Notes: generated by a model from the letters alone, not told the origin. DNA of 64,000 nucleotides from Ornithomonoglobus_A sp045649025 (GCA_045649025.1 JAZRPB010000036.1:1-64000), one strand, 5' to 3'; shown: positions 51,434 to 59,977, numbered from the stretch's first letter. Translations and numbers: made by a program.

Positions 51434-51673
51434 ATGTCGAGAGGCTACGAGCTGAAAAATAAAGAGGTTATAAACATAAACACTGCTGAAAGAATAGGCT
51501 ATGTGAGTGATGTGGAGTTTGGTGAGGACAGCGGCACAATCGAGGCTCTTGTTGTTCCAAGACGCGGTGGTCTGTGGAGCAAGCTCACAGGCACAGAGGT
51601 GATTATTCCATGGGAGCTTATAGAAGTGGTGGGCAAGGATGTTATTCTTGTAAGAATGTTTGAAACTTTATAG
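51434..51673 (+). CDS. YlmC/YmxH family sporulation protein (PRC-barrel)
   Basis: This 79-residue protein is a PRC-barrel of the YlmC/YmxH type: LKNKEVININTAERIGYVSDVEF, then EALVVPRRGG and VIIPWELIEVVGKDVILV. Bacillus and clostridial homologues are linked to sporulation, but the molecular function is not known. It follows the glucosaminidase after 21 bases, with TTTTAAGGGGCTG as ribosome binding site. Confidence 0.88.
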   Translation: MSRGYELKNKEVININTAERIGYVSDVEFGEDSGTIEALVVPRRGGLWSKLTGTEVIIPWELIEVVGKDVILVRMFETL

Positions 51674-51730
51674 CTTTTTTGTGAAATTGTGCTTGCAATA
51701 TTTGAAAAAATGTAATATAATTATTGTGTG

Positions 51731-51885
51731 AAGAATTTTATTTTATAAAATTCTTAAGAGCTTCGCTCTTTTTGTGCTCTATCGAGCACCACAATAATTG
51801 ACGGCGTCGCAAAAATCTCCTTGCAAGCAAAGATTTTTGCTTCCTGGTAGAATTAGTTGTGTAAAGAATTTTATTTTATAAAATT
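51731..51885. repeat. Hairpin-train element, family R4, copy A
   Basis: Four hairpins occur in a row: GAATTTTA/TAAAATTC, AGAGC-TTC-GCTCT, GTGCTC-TATC-GAGCAC and GCAAAAATCT/AGATTTTTGC, joined by a conserved AATTGACGGCGTCG and ending in TTCCTGGTAGAATT. A second copy of its first hairpin (GTGTAAAGAATTTTATTTTA, from 51860) follows as a direct repeat. Copy B at 60442-60565, on the other strand, has the same plan, but its stem bases have changed in pairs. It fills most of the ylmC-nrdR gap. Confidence 0.75.
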
Positions 51886-51930
51886 AATAATTAAGATAAG
51901 TTGAAAAGTTTACATACAGGAGGATAATTT

Positions 51931-52386
51931 ATGAAGTGTCCGTATTGCGGCTTTGAAGAAAGCAAGGTTATAGATTCAAGACCCACCGATGAAACATCTG
52001 CTATAAGACGTAGACGTGAGTGCTTAAAGTGCTCGAAAAGGTTTACAACCTATGAAAAAATTGAATCACTTTCTCTTGTGGTTATTAAAAAAGACCAGTC
52101 ACGTCAGCAGTATAATCGTGAAAAGGTGTTAAAGGGAATAATAACTGCCTGTGAAAAAAGACCCGTTTCACTTGCCCAGATGGAAAAGATTACTGATGAT
52201 ATTGAGGGCGAATTAATGCAGACTATGACACGTGAAATAGAAAGCGGTATGATAGGCGAAAAGGTTATGGAAAAGCTTAAAAATCTTGATGAGGTTGCGT
52301 ATGTTCGTTTTGCATCGGTTTATAAACGTTTCGACGATATACATACGTTTATGAAGGAGCTTCAGGGATTAATTGATAAACAATGA
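51931..52386 (+). CDS. nrdR: Transcriptional regulator NrdR
   Basis: NrdR represses ribonucleotide reductase genes in response to ATP/dATP levels. The zinc ribbon is Cys3-Cys6 and Cys31-Cys34 (CPYC...CLKC), followed by KRFTTYEKIE and the ATP-cone domain (VVIKKDQSRQQYNREKVLKGI). It is 151 residues, full length. AGGAGG precedes the start. Its targets, the nrd genes, are not in this window. A terminator follows. Confidence 0.97.
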   Translation: MKCPYCGFEESKVIDSRPTDETSAIRRRRECLKCSKRFTTYEKIESLSLVVIKKDQSRQQYNREKVLKGIITACEKRPVSLAQMEKITDDIEGELMQTMTREIESGMIGEKVMEKLKNLDEVAYVRFASVYKRFDDIHTFMKELQGLIDKQ

Positions 52387-52398
52387 AATAACAATAAA

Positions 52399-52424
52399 AG
52401 CTCCCTTTTTTAAGGGGGTTTTTA
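52399..52424 (+). terminator. Terminator after nrdR
   Basis: CTCCCTT pairs with AAGGGGG and is followed by TTTTT, between nrdR and mnmE. Confidence 0.8.
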
Positions 52425-52441
52425 GTTAAAGGAGAAAATAT

Positions 52442-53815
52442 ATGAGCAAAAACTCAACAATAGCCGCAATTGCAACGGCACAGGGTGTTGGTGGAATAGC
52501 TGTTATAAGAATAAGCGGACCCGACGCATTAAGCATAGCCGATAAGGTCTTTTTTGGTGCAAAAAAGCTTACAGAGGTGACATCGCACACAGTGCATTAC
52601 GGCTTTATAAAAAACAGTGACGGCGAAAAAATAGACGAGGTGCTTGCAACTGTTTTACTATCTCCAAAAACCTTTACACGTGAGGACACTGTTGAAATAA
52701 GCACACACGGTGGTGTGAGAACATCACGTGCAGTGCTTGATGCAATAATACGTGCGGGTGCACATATGGCGGCTCCGGGTGAATTTACGAAGCGTGCGTT
52801 TTTAAACGGTCGTATAGATTTGTCGCAAGCAGAGGCTGTTATTGATATTATAAATGCTCAAAATGACCTGTCGAGAAGAAATGCATTATCGCAAATAGAG
52901 GGTGCATTATCAAAAAAAATACAAGAGGTAAGAGAAAAGCTTTTGTATCTTGGTGCACAGATGCAGGTAACAATAGATTATCCCGACGAGGATTTGGAGG
53001 ATATAACGTATGATGATATTTTAAATATCACAAGAGAATGTGCAAACGAGGTTAAAAAGCTTTTAGAGAGTGCCGACAACGGAAGAATAATCAAAAACGG
53101 AATAAAAACGGCAATTGTGGGAAAACCCAATGCAGGAAAATCATCACTCTTGAATACACTTTCGGGCAGTAACAGAGCTATTGTAACAGAAATTGCAGGC
53201 ACAACACGTGATGTTATAGAGGAGAGCGTAAATCTTAATGGTATTCCGCTTGTGCTTATCGATACAGCTGGAATAAGAGATACAGATGATGTTGTTGAAA
53301 AAATTGGTGTGGAGCGTTCAAAACAGTCGATTGATGATGCCGATTTGGTTATTGTTGTGCTCGATGCCTCCCAAAAGTTAAGTGATGAGGATATTGAGGT
53401 TTTAAATGTCACAGAGGATAAGAAACGAATTATTCTTATAAATAAAACAGATGAGTATGTTGCCAAATTTGTAAAAGAAATAGAGGGACACAAAAACGAA
53501 GCAATAATAGAAATAAGTGCAAAAACCTCGAAGGGAATTGATGAGCTTTCAACACGTGTTAAGGAAATATACGAAATAGACAAGCTTTCACTGTCAGATG
53601 GCGATGTGGTAACAAATATGCGACACATTGAAGCATTAACCAATGCACACAGTGCACTTTGCCGTGCACTTGATGCACTTAATATGGGCGTGCCGCAGGA
53701 TATTGCCTCTATCGACTTAAATCTTGCAATGGAAAGCCTTGGTGAGATAACAGGGCAAACAGTATCAGATGATATAGTGAGTAAGATATTTCACAACTTC
53801 TGCGTTGGAAAGTAG
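52442..53815 (+). CDS. mnmE: tRNA uridine-5-carboxymethylaminomethyl(34) synthesis GTPase MnmE
   Basis: MnmE, with MnmG, modifies the wobble uridine of tRNAs for split-box codons. The 457 residues have the N-terminal folate-binding domain, helical arms, and a G domain with GKPNAGKSSLLN near 227, EIAGTTRDVIEE, DTAGIRDT and NKTDE. The C-terminal FCVGK ends in the conserved CxGK motif, which confirms that the gene is complete. The ribosome binding site is AAAGGAG. mnmG is not in this window. Confidence 0.98.
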   Translation: MSKNSTIAAIATAQGVGGIAVIRISGPDALSIADKVFFGAKKLTEVTSHTVHYGFIKNSDGEKIDEVLATVLLSPKTFTREDTVEISTHGGVRTSRAVLDAIIRAGAHMAAPGEFTKRAFLNGRIDLSQAEAVIDIINAQNDLSRRNALSQIEGALSKKIQEVREKLLYLGAQMQVTIDYPDEDLEDITYDDILNITRECANEVKKLLESADNGRIIKNGIKTAIVGKPNAGKSSLLNTLSGSNRAIVTEIAGTTRDVIEESVNLNGIPLVLIDTAGIRDTDDVVEKIGVERSKQSIDDADLVIVVLDASQKLSDEDIEVLNVTEDKKRIILINKTDEYVAKFVKEIEGHKNEAIIEISAKTSKGIDELSTRVKEIYEIDKLSLSDGDVVTNMRHIEALTNAHSALCRALDALNMGVPQDIASIDLNLAMESLGEITGQTVSDDIVSKIFHNFCVGK

Positions 53816-53901
53816 CTTTGGAAAACAACAATCTTCTTACAAATTTTTTCAAAGGGTATTATAGATAACAGATAAATTATCTAAAGATAAGGGGATATAG
53901 A

Positions 53902-55257
53902 ATGGAAACACCTCTTTATACAAGACTTACAAATTATCACAGCCAAAACAGAATATCGTATGCAATGCCGGGACACAAAAATGGTGTTGGTCTTTTTGAC
54001 GAGCTCCTAAACTGTGATGTTACAGAGCTTAATGAAACAGAGGATTTGTTCCATCCTAATGAATACGTAAAAAAATCGCTTGAGCTTTTAAGGGACACAT
54101 ATAAATCAGATAAAAGCTTTATTTTAACAAGTGGCTCAACCACTGCAATCCACACAATGATATGTGCCACCTTAAAGAAGGGCGACACATTGCTTGTGGC
54201 ATCGGATTGTCATATGAGTGTTGTGAATATATGTGCAATTGTTGGCATAAAAATGCGGTTTTTAAATAAAGAATACAAAAACGGATTACCAACAAAAACT
54301 GTTGGCATAGAGGAAATGTTGGAAAAACATCCCGATATTAAGGCGTGTTTAATAACATCGCCAAATTATTACGGAGTATGTTCGGATATTACTGCAATAG
54401 CAAATGAATGTCATAAGCATAATATACCATTGTTGGTTGATGAAGCACACGGAGCACATTTTGTTGCATCCGATAGACTTCCCAAAACTGCAATTGAACT
54501 TGGTGCAGATATATCGTGCCAGAGTGCACACAAAACTCTTAATGCACTCACGGGTGCTGCATATTTACATATAAAAAGCGTTTTAGTGTCCCCAAAACAC
54601 ATAGAGAGGACACTTTTAATGCTGCATTCTTCAAGTCCGTCGTATCCTATTGCTGCATCGGCAGATGTTGCAAGGGCAATGCTTAATAGTGGATGGGATA
54701 ATATAATAGATGTATGTGAGGAATTTAAGAAAAGCATAAGAAATTTAACTAAACTTGAATTTTTGGAAAATGATGATAAAACAAGACTTGTGGTGTGCTT
54801 TGATAATTATAAAACATCAGGTTATGATGTGGAAAAGCAGCTGTGCGAAAAATACAAAATAGATATAGAAATGGCAACATCTAATGCAATTGTGCTTATT
54901 GTTACACCATCAAACACCAATGCTGATATAAAAGCGTTAGGTGAAGCATTAATTCAAATTACAAGTAACACACCGCCCAAGAAAAGAACAGAAAATTTTT
55001 CATATGTTGAACATAAGGATATTATTTCGCCATCAATAGCATATTGGAGCAAAACAGAGGAAACGGATATAGATAGAAGTGAGGGGCGTGTATGTGCTCA
55101 CACGGTAACAATTTATCCGCCGGGAATACCTGTTTTATATGCGGGTGAGATTATAACATATGAGGCAATTGCTTATATTAATGAAGCCAAAGAAAAAGGT
55201 GCAAAAATTACAGGAATGAGTGATAATAAGGTCACGGTATGTGAAAGGACTATATAA
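53902..55257 (+). CDS. Orn/Lys/Arg decarboxylase family protein
   Basis: This 451-residue PLP enzyme of fold type I has YAMPGHKNGVG, ILTSGSTTAIHTMICAT, LLVDEAHGAHF and the PLP-binding SAHKTLNALTGAAYL. These are signatures of the arginine/lysine/ornithine decarboxylases of Gram-positive bacteria, which feed polyamine synthesis. The exact amino acid cannot be told from the sequence. AAGGGGATATAG precedes the ATG. It ends three bases before recD2, so the two genes are probably cotranscribed, as seen in related genomes. Confidence 0.9.
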   Translation: METPLYTRLTNYHSQNRISYAMPGHKNGVGLFDELLNCDVTELNETEDLFHPNEYVKKSLELLRDTYKSDKSFILTSGSTTAIHTMICATLKKGDTLLVASDCHMSVVNICAIVGIKMRFLNKEYKNGLPTKTVGIEEMLEKHPDIKACLITSPNYYGVCSDITAIANECHKHNIPLLVDEAHGAHFVASDRLPKTAIELGADISCQSAHKTLNALTGAAYLHIKSVLVSPKHIERTLLMLHSSSPSYPIAASADVARAMLNSGWDNIIDVCEEFKKSIRNLTKLEFLENDDKTRLVVCFDNYKTSGYDVEKQLCEKYKIDIEMATSNAIVLIVTPSNTNADIKALGEALIQITSNTPPKKRTENFSYVEHKDIISPSIAYWSKTEETDIDRSEGRVCAHTVTIYPPGIPVLYAGEIITYEAIAYINEAKEKGAKITGMSDNKVTVCERTI

Positions 55258-55260
55258 TAA

Positions 55261-57480
55261 ATGGCAGAGCTTGAAACAATAAGCGGTGTAATAGACGAAA
55301 TATATTATGTAAATGAAGAAAATGGCTACACTGCCTGCAGTATTTTTACAACCCAACAGGAGTATTATGACCTTGTGGGATATATGCCTCTTGTGAGGGA
55401 AGGTCAGAAAATAACTGCAAGCGGACATTATAGTATAAGTCCTACATATGGCGAACAATTCAAGGTTGAATACTACGAAACTGTGCTTCCAAGTGATGAG
55501 GACGAAATTTTAATATATTTAAGCTCGGGTATTGTTGAGGGAGTGCGTGCCGCCACAGCCAAAAAGCTTGTTGAAAAATTTGGCAAGGATACACTCACAG
55601 TTATGCTTACTCACCCCGAAAGAATGAGTGAAATAAAGGGCATAAGCGAGGCGAGAGCAGAAAAGATAGGAATTGCACTCAAAAACGTACAGTCTATGCA
55701 GGGTATTGTTATATTCTTGCAAAAATACGGTGTATCGGTAAGCTATGCGGGAGGAATATATCAAAGCTTTGGTGCAAGGGCAGTAGATATTATAAGTGAA
55801 AATCCATATCTGCTTGCAGATAACATACAGGGTATTTCGTTTGGAATATCCGATAAAATTGCAATGAATATGGGACTTCCCAAAAACAGTATTCACAGAA
55901 TAAAATCGGCAATAAAATATACATTAAAAAATGCGGCATATCAGGAGGGACACACCTTTATGCCAAGGGCACTTTTGAGCGAGCATATTTCCTATCTTAT
56001 TGGTGTTCGTGAGGCAGAAATTGAAAATGCTTATACCGAGCTTTTATCGAACAGGGAAATAATATCGCAAATAGTGGATAAAACAGAGGTGTTTTATCTT
56101 TTTGAGCTATACGAGGCGGAGGAGTACGTTGCACGCAGACTGCTTATGATGGCTAAAGCATCACCGCAGGACTTCAAGGGTGAGGACAAGGTACAAAAAA
56201 GAATATGCGAGTTTGAAAGTGAAGAAAATGTGGAGCTTGCCACAGAACAACACAATGCTGTTTTTACTGCACTTTCTTCAAAATGTATGGTTATAACGGG
56301 CGGACCTGGCACAGGTAAAACCACAACTATTAATGCAATAATTAAGCTGTTAAAAAAGCAGGCATTAAGGATTGCACTTGCTGCACCCACAGGCAGAGCT
56401 GCCAAGAGAATGTCGCAGGTGACAGGTCTTGAGGCAAAAACAATACACAGACTGCTTGAAACAGAAATTTCGGGCGGCGAGCATATTTTTAAGCATAATG
56501 AAACAAATCCGCTTTCGGCAGATGTTGTTATAGTGGACGAGGCAAGTATGATAGATACGCTGCTTATGGCATCGCTGTTGCGTGCCGTAAAGTACGAATC
56601 GCAAATAATATTTGTGGGCGACAGCGACCAGCTTCCCCCTGTTGGACCAGGTACGGTGCTTAAAAGCATAGTAGAGAGCAATGCAATACCCGTTATAAAA
56701 TTAAGCAAGATTTTCCGTCAGGCACAGGAAAGCCTGATTATTGTTAATGCACATAAAATCAATTGCTGTGAAATGCCCGAGCTTAATAACAAAACAAACG
56801 ACTTTTTCTTTTTAAGACGTGAGAGCTTAAAGGGGATAGCACAAACAACAGTAGATTTATATGCAAACAGACTTCCCAGAAGCTATAATGCAGACCCCCT
56901 GTCGCATATACAGGTCATTTCACCCACCAAAAAAACGGAAACAGGAACAGTTGAGCTTAACGCACAAATTCAAAAGGTAGTTAATCCGCCGTCGCCTGTG
57001 AAAAATGAAACTGTACATAACCGTGTGATTTTCAGAACAGGTGATAAGGTTATGCAAACACGCAATAACTACGATATTGAATACACAATGAATGATGACA
57101 GTGTGGGACTTGGAATATTCAACGGCGATATGGGAATTATAGAGGAGATTAATTCGTCCGACAGAATGATGACAATACTATTTGATGACGAAAAGCGTGT
57201 GGAATACAGCTTTGATTTATTAAAGGATCTCGACCTTGCGTATGCAATCACCGTTCATAAGAGTCAGGGCAGTGAGTTTCCTATTGTGGTTATTCCTGTG
57301 GGTAAATATTTCCCAAGGCTAATGAATAAAAATCTTTTCTATACTGCCGTAACAAGAGCAAGGGATATGGTTGTGTTGGTGGGTGCAGTGTCAACAATAA
57401 AGTATATGACACAAAACACCACAACATCGCAGAGATATACAGGGCTATACGAAAAACTTGTGAAGGGTAAATCCGAATAA
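55261..57480 (+). CDS. recD2: ATP-dependent helicase RecD2
   Basis: RecD2 is a 5'-3' superfamily 1B helicase found in bacteria without RecBC. The 739 residues have an N-terminal helix-hairpin-helix region (KGISEARAEKIG), Walker A GGPGTGKTTTINA near 348, APTGRAAKRMS, DEASMIDTLLMA and TVHKSQGSEFP near the C-terminus. It starts three bases after the decarboxylase stop without a clear ribosome binding site of its own, so coupling is likely. The last codons (GKSE) lie in the outer stem of repeat R2. Confidence 0.95.
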   Translation: MAELETISGVIDEIYYVNEENGYTACSIFTTQQEYYDLVGYMPLVREGQKITASGHYSISPTYGEQFKVEYYETVLPSDEDEILIYLSSGIVEGVRAATAKKLVEKFGKDTLTVMLTHPERMSEIKGISEARAEKIGIALKNVQSMQGIVIFLQKYGVSVSYAGGIYQSFGARAVDIISENPYLLADNIQGISFGISDKIAMNMGLPKNSIHRIKSAIKYTLKNAAYQEGHTFMPRALLSEHISYLIGVREAEIENAYTELLSNREIISQIVDKTEVFYLFELYEAEEYVARRLLMMAKASPQDFKGEDKVQKRICEFESEENVELATEQHNAVFTALSSKCMVITGGPGTGKTTTINAIIKLLKKQALRIALAAPTGRAAKRMSQVTGLEAKTIHRLLETEISGGEHIFKHNETNPLSADVVIVDEASMIDTLLMASLLRAVKYESQIIFVGDSDQLPPVGPGTVLKSIVESNAIPVIKLSKIFRQAQESLIIVNAHKINCCEMPELNNKTNDFFFLRRESLKGIAQTTVDLYANRLPRSYNADPLSHIQVISPTKKTETGTVELNAQIQKVVNPPSPVKNETVHNRVIFRTGDKVMQTRNNYDIEYTMNDDSVGLGIFNGDMGIIEEINSSDRMMTILFDDEKRVEYSFDLLKDLDLAYAITVHKSQGSEFPIVVIPVGKYFPRLMNKNLFYTAVTRARDMVVLVGAVSTIKYMTQNTTTSQRYTGLYEKLVKGKSE

Positions 57481-57622
57481 AATTGCCCATCTCGCCATTT
57501 TTCGCTTGGGGCGGTATACCCGATACAGCACCCAAGCATCAAAACGGCAATTTGAACAATTTTATTTCGGATTTGGACAAGGTGTGATTGCCCATCTCAC
57601 CGTTTTTCGCTTTGGGCGATAT
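57468..57622. repeat. Dispersed inverted-repeat element, family R2, copies 2 and 3 (partial)
   Basis: AAATCCGAATAAAATTG (57468-57484) is matched by CAATTTTATTTCGGATTT (57556-57573), enclosing a region that starts with CCCATCTCGCC. This is the plan of 1030-1127 with a different outer stem. A half copy follows at 57587-57622 (GATTGCCCATCTCACC then GTTTTTCGCTTTGGGCG). The left stem overlaps the last codons of recD2. Confidence 0.65.
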
Positions 57623-57659
57623 GCAGGGTTATATGAATTTTGAAAGGGATATAAACAAA

Positions 57660-58292
57660 ATGAAGGGTGCGATTTTTGATGTGGACGGAACAATACTCGA
57701 TTCTATGAATGTGTGGTATAAGGTTGCCGAGGAATTTTTTGAAAAGTACAACTGTATAGTTGATGACAAAGTAAAGTTTGATATAAAAGAGATGCCGTTA
57801 GAGGAGTCTTTTCCGTATCTTATTAATAAGTGGTCGTTGGATATTGACGTTGAAGAGGCAATTAATACTATGCGTAATATGATAAAAAACGAATACGCAA
57901 ATCACATAGAGGCAAAACCGTTTGTGTGCGAATACATAAAAAAGCTTCATAATGAGGGAGTAAAAATTGCAATTGCAACAAGCGGCTATATGGAGCTTTG
58001 CGAGAGTGCATTTAAAAGACTTGAAATTTTGAATTGTATAGATGCATATGCGTTTTCAAGAGAAGTAGGGTGCGATAAAAGCAACCCTGATGTATATCTT
58101 TTGGCAGCACAAAGAATTGGTATAAATCCGAAGGAGTGCTATGTGTACGAGGATATTGTGTCGGGTGTTGAGGGTGCAAAAAAGGGCGGCTTTAAAACGT
58201 GTGCGATATATGATGCATCAAATGAAAATGAAACAGAAATTCTAAAAGAAAAAGCTGATATTTATATAAATTCCTGGAAGGAATTGTTGTAA
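57660..58292 (+). CDS. HAD-superfamily phosphatase, beta-phosphoglucomutase-like
   Basis: This 210-residue enzyme has the HAD motifs FDVDGTILDS, ATSGY, a lysine in SREVGCDKSNPD and YEDIVSGVEGAKKGG, with a helical cap after the first motif. The subgroup includes beta-phosphoglucomutase and sugar-phosphate phosphatases. I choose ATG 57660, since the upstream in-frame ATG at 57588 lies inside the R2 repeat; GAAAGGGAT precedes it. The substrate is unknown. Confidence 0.88.
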   Translation: MKGAIFDVDGTILDSMNVWYKVAEEFFEKYNCIVDDKVKFDIKEMPLEESFPYLINKWSLDIDVEEAINTMRNMIKNEYANHIEAKPFVCEYIKKLHNEGVKIAIATSGYMELCESAFKRLEILNCIDAYAFSREVGCDKSNPDVYLLAAQRIGINPKECYVYEDIVSGVEGAKKGGFKTCAIYDASNENETEILKEKADIYINSWKELL

Positions 58293-58300
58293 CAACAAGT

Positions 58301-58326
58301 ATGTGTCCGTGAATTTGGACACATAT
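58301..58326 (+). terminator. Hairpin after the HAD gene
   Basis: ATGTGTCC (58301-58308) pairs with GGACACAT (58317-58324). There is no long T-run, so termination is uncertain. Confidence 0.5.
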
Positions 58327-58333
58327 TCAAAAA

Positions 58334-58403
58334 CGAACAAAATTTTGTCGAAAAGTGTTGACAACGAACAAACTTTCTGTTAAAATGTATTTAGAAAACG
58401 AAC
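58334..58403 (+). promoter_or_regulatory. LexA-type (SOS) controlled promoter of the yneA-like gene
   Basis: TTGACA (58358-58363) and TAAAAT (58381-58386) have a 17-base spacer. CGAAC half-sites stand at 58334, 58365 and 58399, each in a near-LexA box: GAACAAAATTTT, GAACAAACTTTC and GAACAAAAATTC (consensus GAACNNNNGTTC). The middle box lies inside the promoter spacer, where a repressor would block RNA polymerase. Confidence 0.65.
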
Positions 58404-58447
58404 AAAAATTCGGAAAATGTAAAAATATGTTTTGGGAGATGAGTTTA

Positions 58448-58768
58448 ATGTCAATAGAAATGAGAATAAGAAGAAATAAAAGAAAGCAAATGCTAAAGCG
58501 TCGCCGCAGATTTATTGGAATGGTATTATGTATGGTTGTTATACTAACAACAGCTATGGCAATGATAGGTATACCGTCCACATCTGCAAATGATGGTACA
58601 TATCAGAGAGTGACTGTTATGAGTGGTGATTCACTTTGGAGTATAGTAAGTAAAGTATGTTCTGATGATGTAAACATAAGAAAAGTGGTTGATGAGGTTA
58701 AGGAAATAAATAATCTTAATTCCTCTTGTATAACGGTTGGAGATAGTCTGCTAATACCAATATATTAA
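58448..58768 (+). CDS. yneA: LysM-domain membrane protein, YneA-like SOS cell-division suppressor
   Basis: This 106-residue protein is basic at the N-terminus (RIRRNKRKQMLKRRRR), has one membrane helix (~22-42) and a C-terminal LysM domain (YQRVTVMSGDSLWSIVSKV to VGDSLLIPIY) that should bind peptidoglycan. Size, topology and the LexA-like boxes match Bacillus YneA (105 residues), which halts septation during DNA damage. I use ATG 58448, nine bases after GGGAG. lexA, usually the divergent neighbour of yneA, is not next to it. Function is inferred from this match. Confidence 0.78.
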   Translation: MSIEMRIRRNKRKQMLKRRRRFIGMVLCMVVILTTAMAMIGIPSTSANDGTYQRVTVMSGDSLWSIVSKVCSDDVNIRKVVDEVKEINNLNSSCITVGDSLLIPIY

Positions 58769-58820
58769 TGAAATTCTTTATGATGTAGGGTATATTTTGC
58801 AAGAACAACCACACTTTTTA

Positions 58821-59136
58821 GGGGATAGAGAAAAAAGATGCAGAATGAACAAACCGAACTAAAAACCAAAGCTATTGCTATGGTTTTTAGGTTACCCGAA
58901 GGCGTACAATTGGTACGTTGAGGTCAACAAATTGCAACGCAATTTGTAGCGACAAAACCGTAGGTTTTGAGAGCGTCGCAGGAGTGAGGTTTGTTTATAG
59001 CAAAAACGCACTTTATAAAAAGAAAACACGCAGAAAATGCGTGTTTTCGTCATTTTGTGTTCAAAATACAAATTATCGTCAATTAAATTTGTATTTATAC
59101 TCACGTTTTTGTGGTCTGCGCTTTTTTAGCATCCCC
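58821..59136. repeat. Miniature element with terminal inverted repeats, family R5, long copy
   Basis: One end is GGGGATAGAGAAAAAAGATG followed by CAGA; the other end, read inward on the minus strand, is GGGGATGCTAAAAAAGCG followed by CAGACC. Both begin GGGGAT and continue A-rich to a G-C-A-G-A. The interior holds a series of hairpins: CTAAAAACC/GGTTTTTAG, CGTAC/GTACG, CAAATTG/CAATTTG, AAAACC/GGTTTT inside GCGAC/GTCGC, and GAAAACACGC/GCGTGTTTTC. I see no convincing gene in this 376-base gap. Confidence 0.65.
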
Positions 59137-59144
59137 TTTTTCAA

Positions 59145-59945
59145 TTACGGTTGTTTGCCGATGTATGCCAAAATACCGCCGTCAACGTAAAGAACGTGTC
59201 CGTTAACAAAGTTTGATGCATCAGATGCCAAAAATACTGCAGGGCCCATAAGGTCTTCAGGATTTCCCCATCTTGCAGCAGGAGTTTTTGAAATAATAAA
59301 TTGGTCGAACGGATGTCTTGAGCCATCTGCTTGTCTTTCTCTTAAAGGAGCAGTTTGAGGTGTTGCAATATAACCAGGGCCTATGCCGTTACATTGGATA
59401 TTAGCTTCACCATACTCTGAACAGATGTTTCTTGTAAGCATCTTTAAGCCGCCCTTTGCAGCTGCGTATGCAGAAACAGTTTCACGGCCAAGCTCCGACA
59501 TCATTGAACAGATGTTTATAATTTTGCCGTGTCCCTTTTTAATCATTGAAGGTATAACTGCCTTCGACACAATAAACGGAGCATTAAGGTCAACATCAAT
59601 AACCTGTCTGAATTCTTCTGCACTCATTTCGCACATTGGAATTCTCTTAATTATGCCTGCGTTATTAACCAAAATATCAACAACGCCAACCTCTGCCTCT
59701 ATCTTTGCAACCATTTCATTTACTGCTTTTTCGTCTGTAACGTCGCAAACGTAGCCTTTTGCATCAATGCCGTCTGCTGCATATGAAGCAAGACCCTTGT
59801 CTACAAATTCCTGCTTTATGTCGCAGAATACTACCTTTGCACCTGCTGCTGCATATGCTGATGCAATTGCATAGCCTATACCATATGACGCACCTGTTAC
59901 AAGTGCAACCTTGCCTTCAAGGCTGAAATCTTTTAAAATATCCAT
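59145..59945 (-). CDS. SDR-family dehydrogenase, gluconate 5-dehydrogenase-like
   Basis: This 266-residue short-chain dehydrogenase has the cofactor motif VTGASYGIGYAIA, NNAGI, the catalytic Ser in NICSMMSELG and YxxxK in SAYAAAKGGL. The C-terminal WGNPEDLMGPAVFLASDAS and NGHVLYVDGGILAYI place it near gluconate 5-dehydrogenase and KduD-type enzymes of sugar-acid breakdown. The exact substrate is uncertain. AGGAGG precedes the start. It is followed on the same strand (upstream) by a VOC protein. Confidence 0.88.
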   Translation of the reverse strand: MDILKDFSLEGKVALVTGASYGIGYAIASAYAAAGAKVVFCDIKQEFVDKGLASYAADGIDAKGYVCDVTDEKAVNEMVAKIEAEVGVVDILVNNAGIIKRIPMCEMSAEEFRQVIDVDLNAPFIVSKAVIPSMIKKGHGKIINICSMMSELGRETVSAYAAAKGGLKMLTRNICSEYGEANIQCNGIGPGYIATPQTAPLRERQADGSRHPFDQFIISKTPAARWGNPEDLMGPAVFLASDASNFVNGHVLYVDGGILAYIGKQP

Positions 59946-59977
59946 TTTAAAATCCTCCTTATGTATATAAAAAAATA

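Noticed and set aside
52978..53643. 221-codon open frame opposite mnmE
   Set aside because: Antisense shadow of mnmE with Ser/Ile-rich composition typical of reverse reading of coding DNA.
58346..58352. Spo0A box (TGTCGAA) in the yneA-like promoter
   Set aside because: A single box that overlaps a near-LexA palindrome; the SOS reading explains the site better.
58918..59190. 90-codon open frame in the gap before the SDR gene
   Set aside because: It runs through the hairpins of the R5 element into the SDR gene on the other strand, without a ribosome binding site or recognisable domain.
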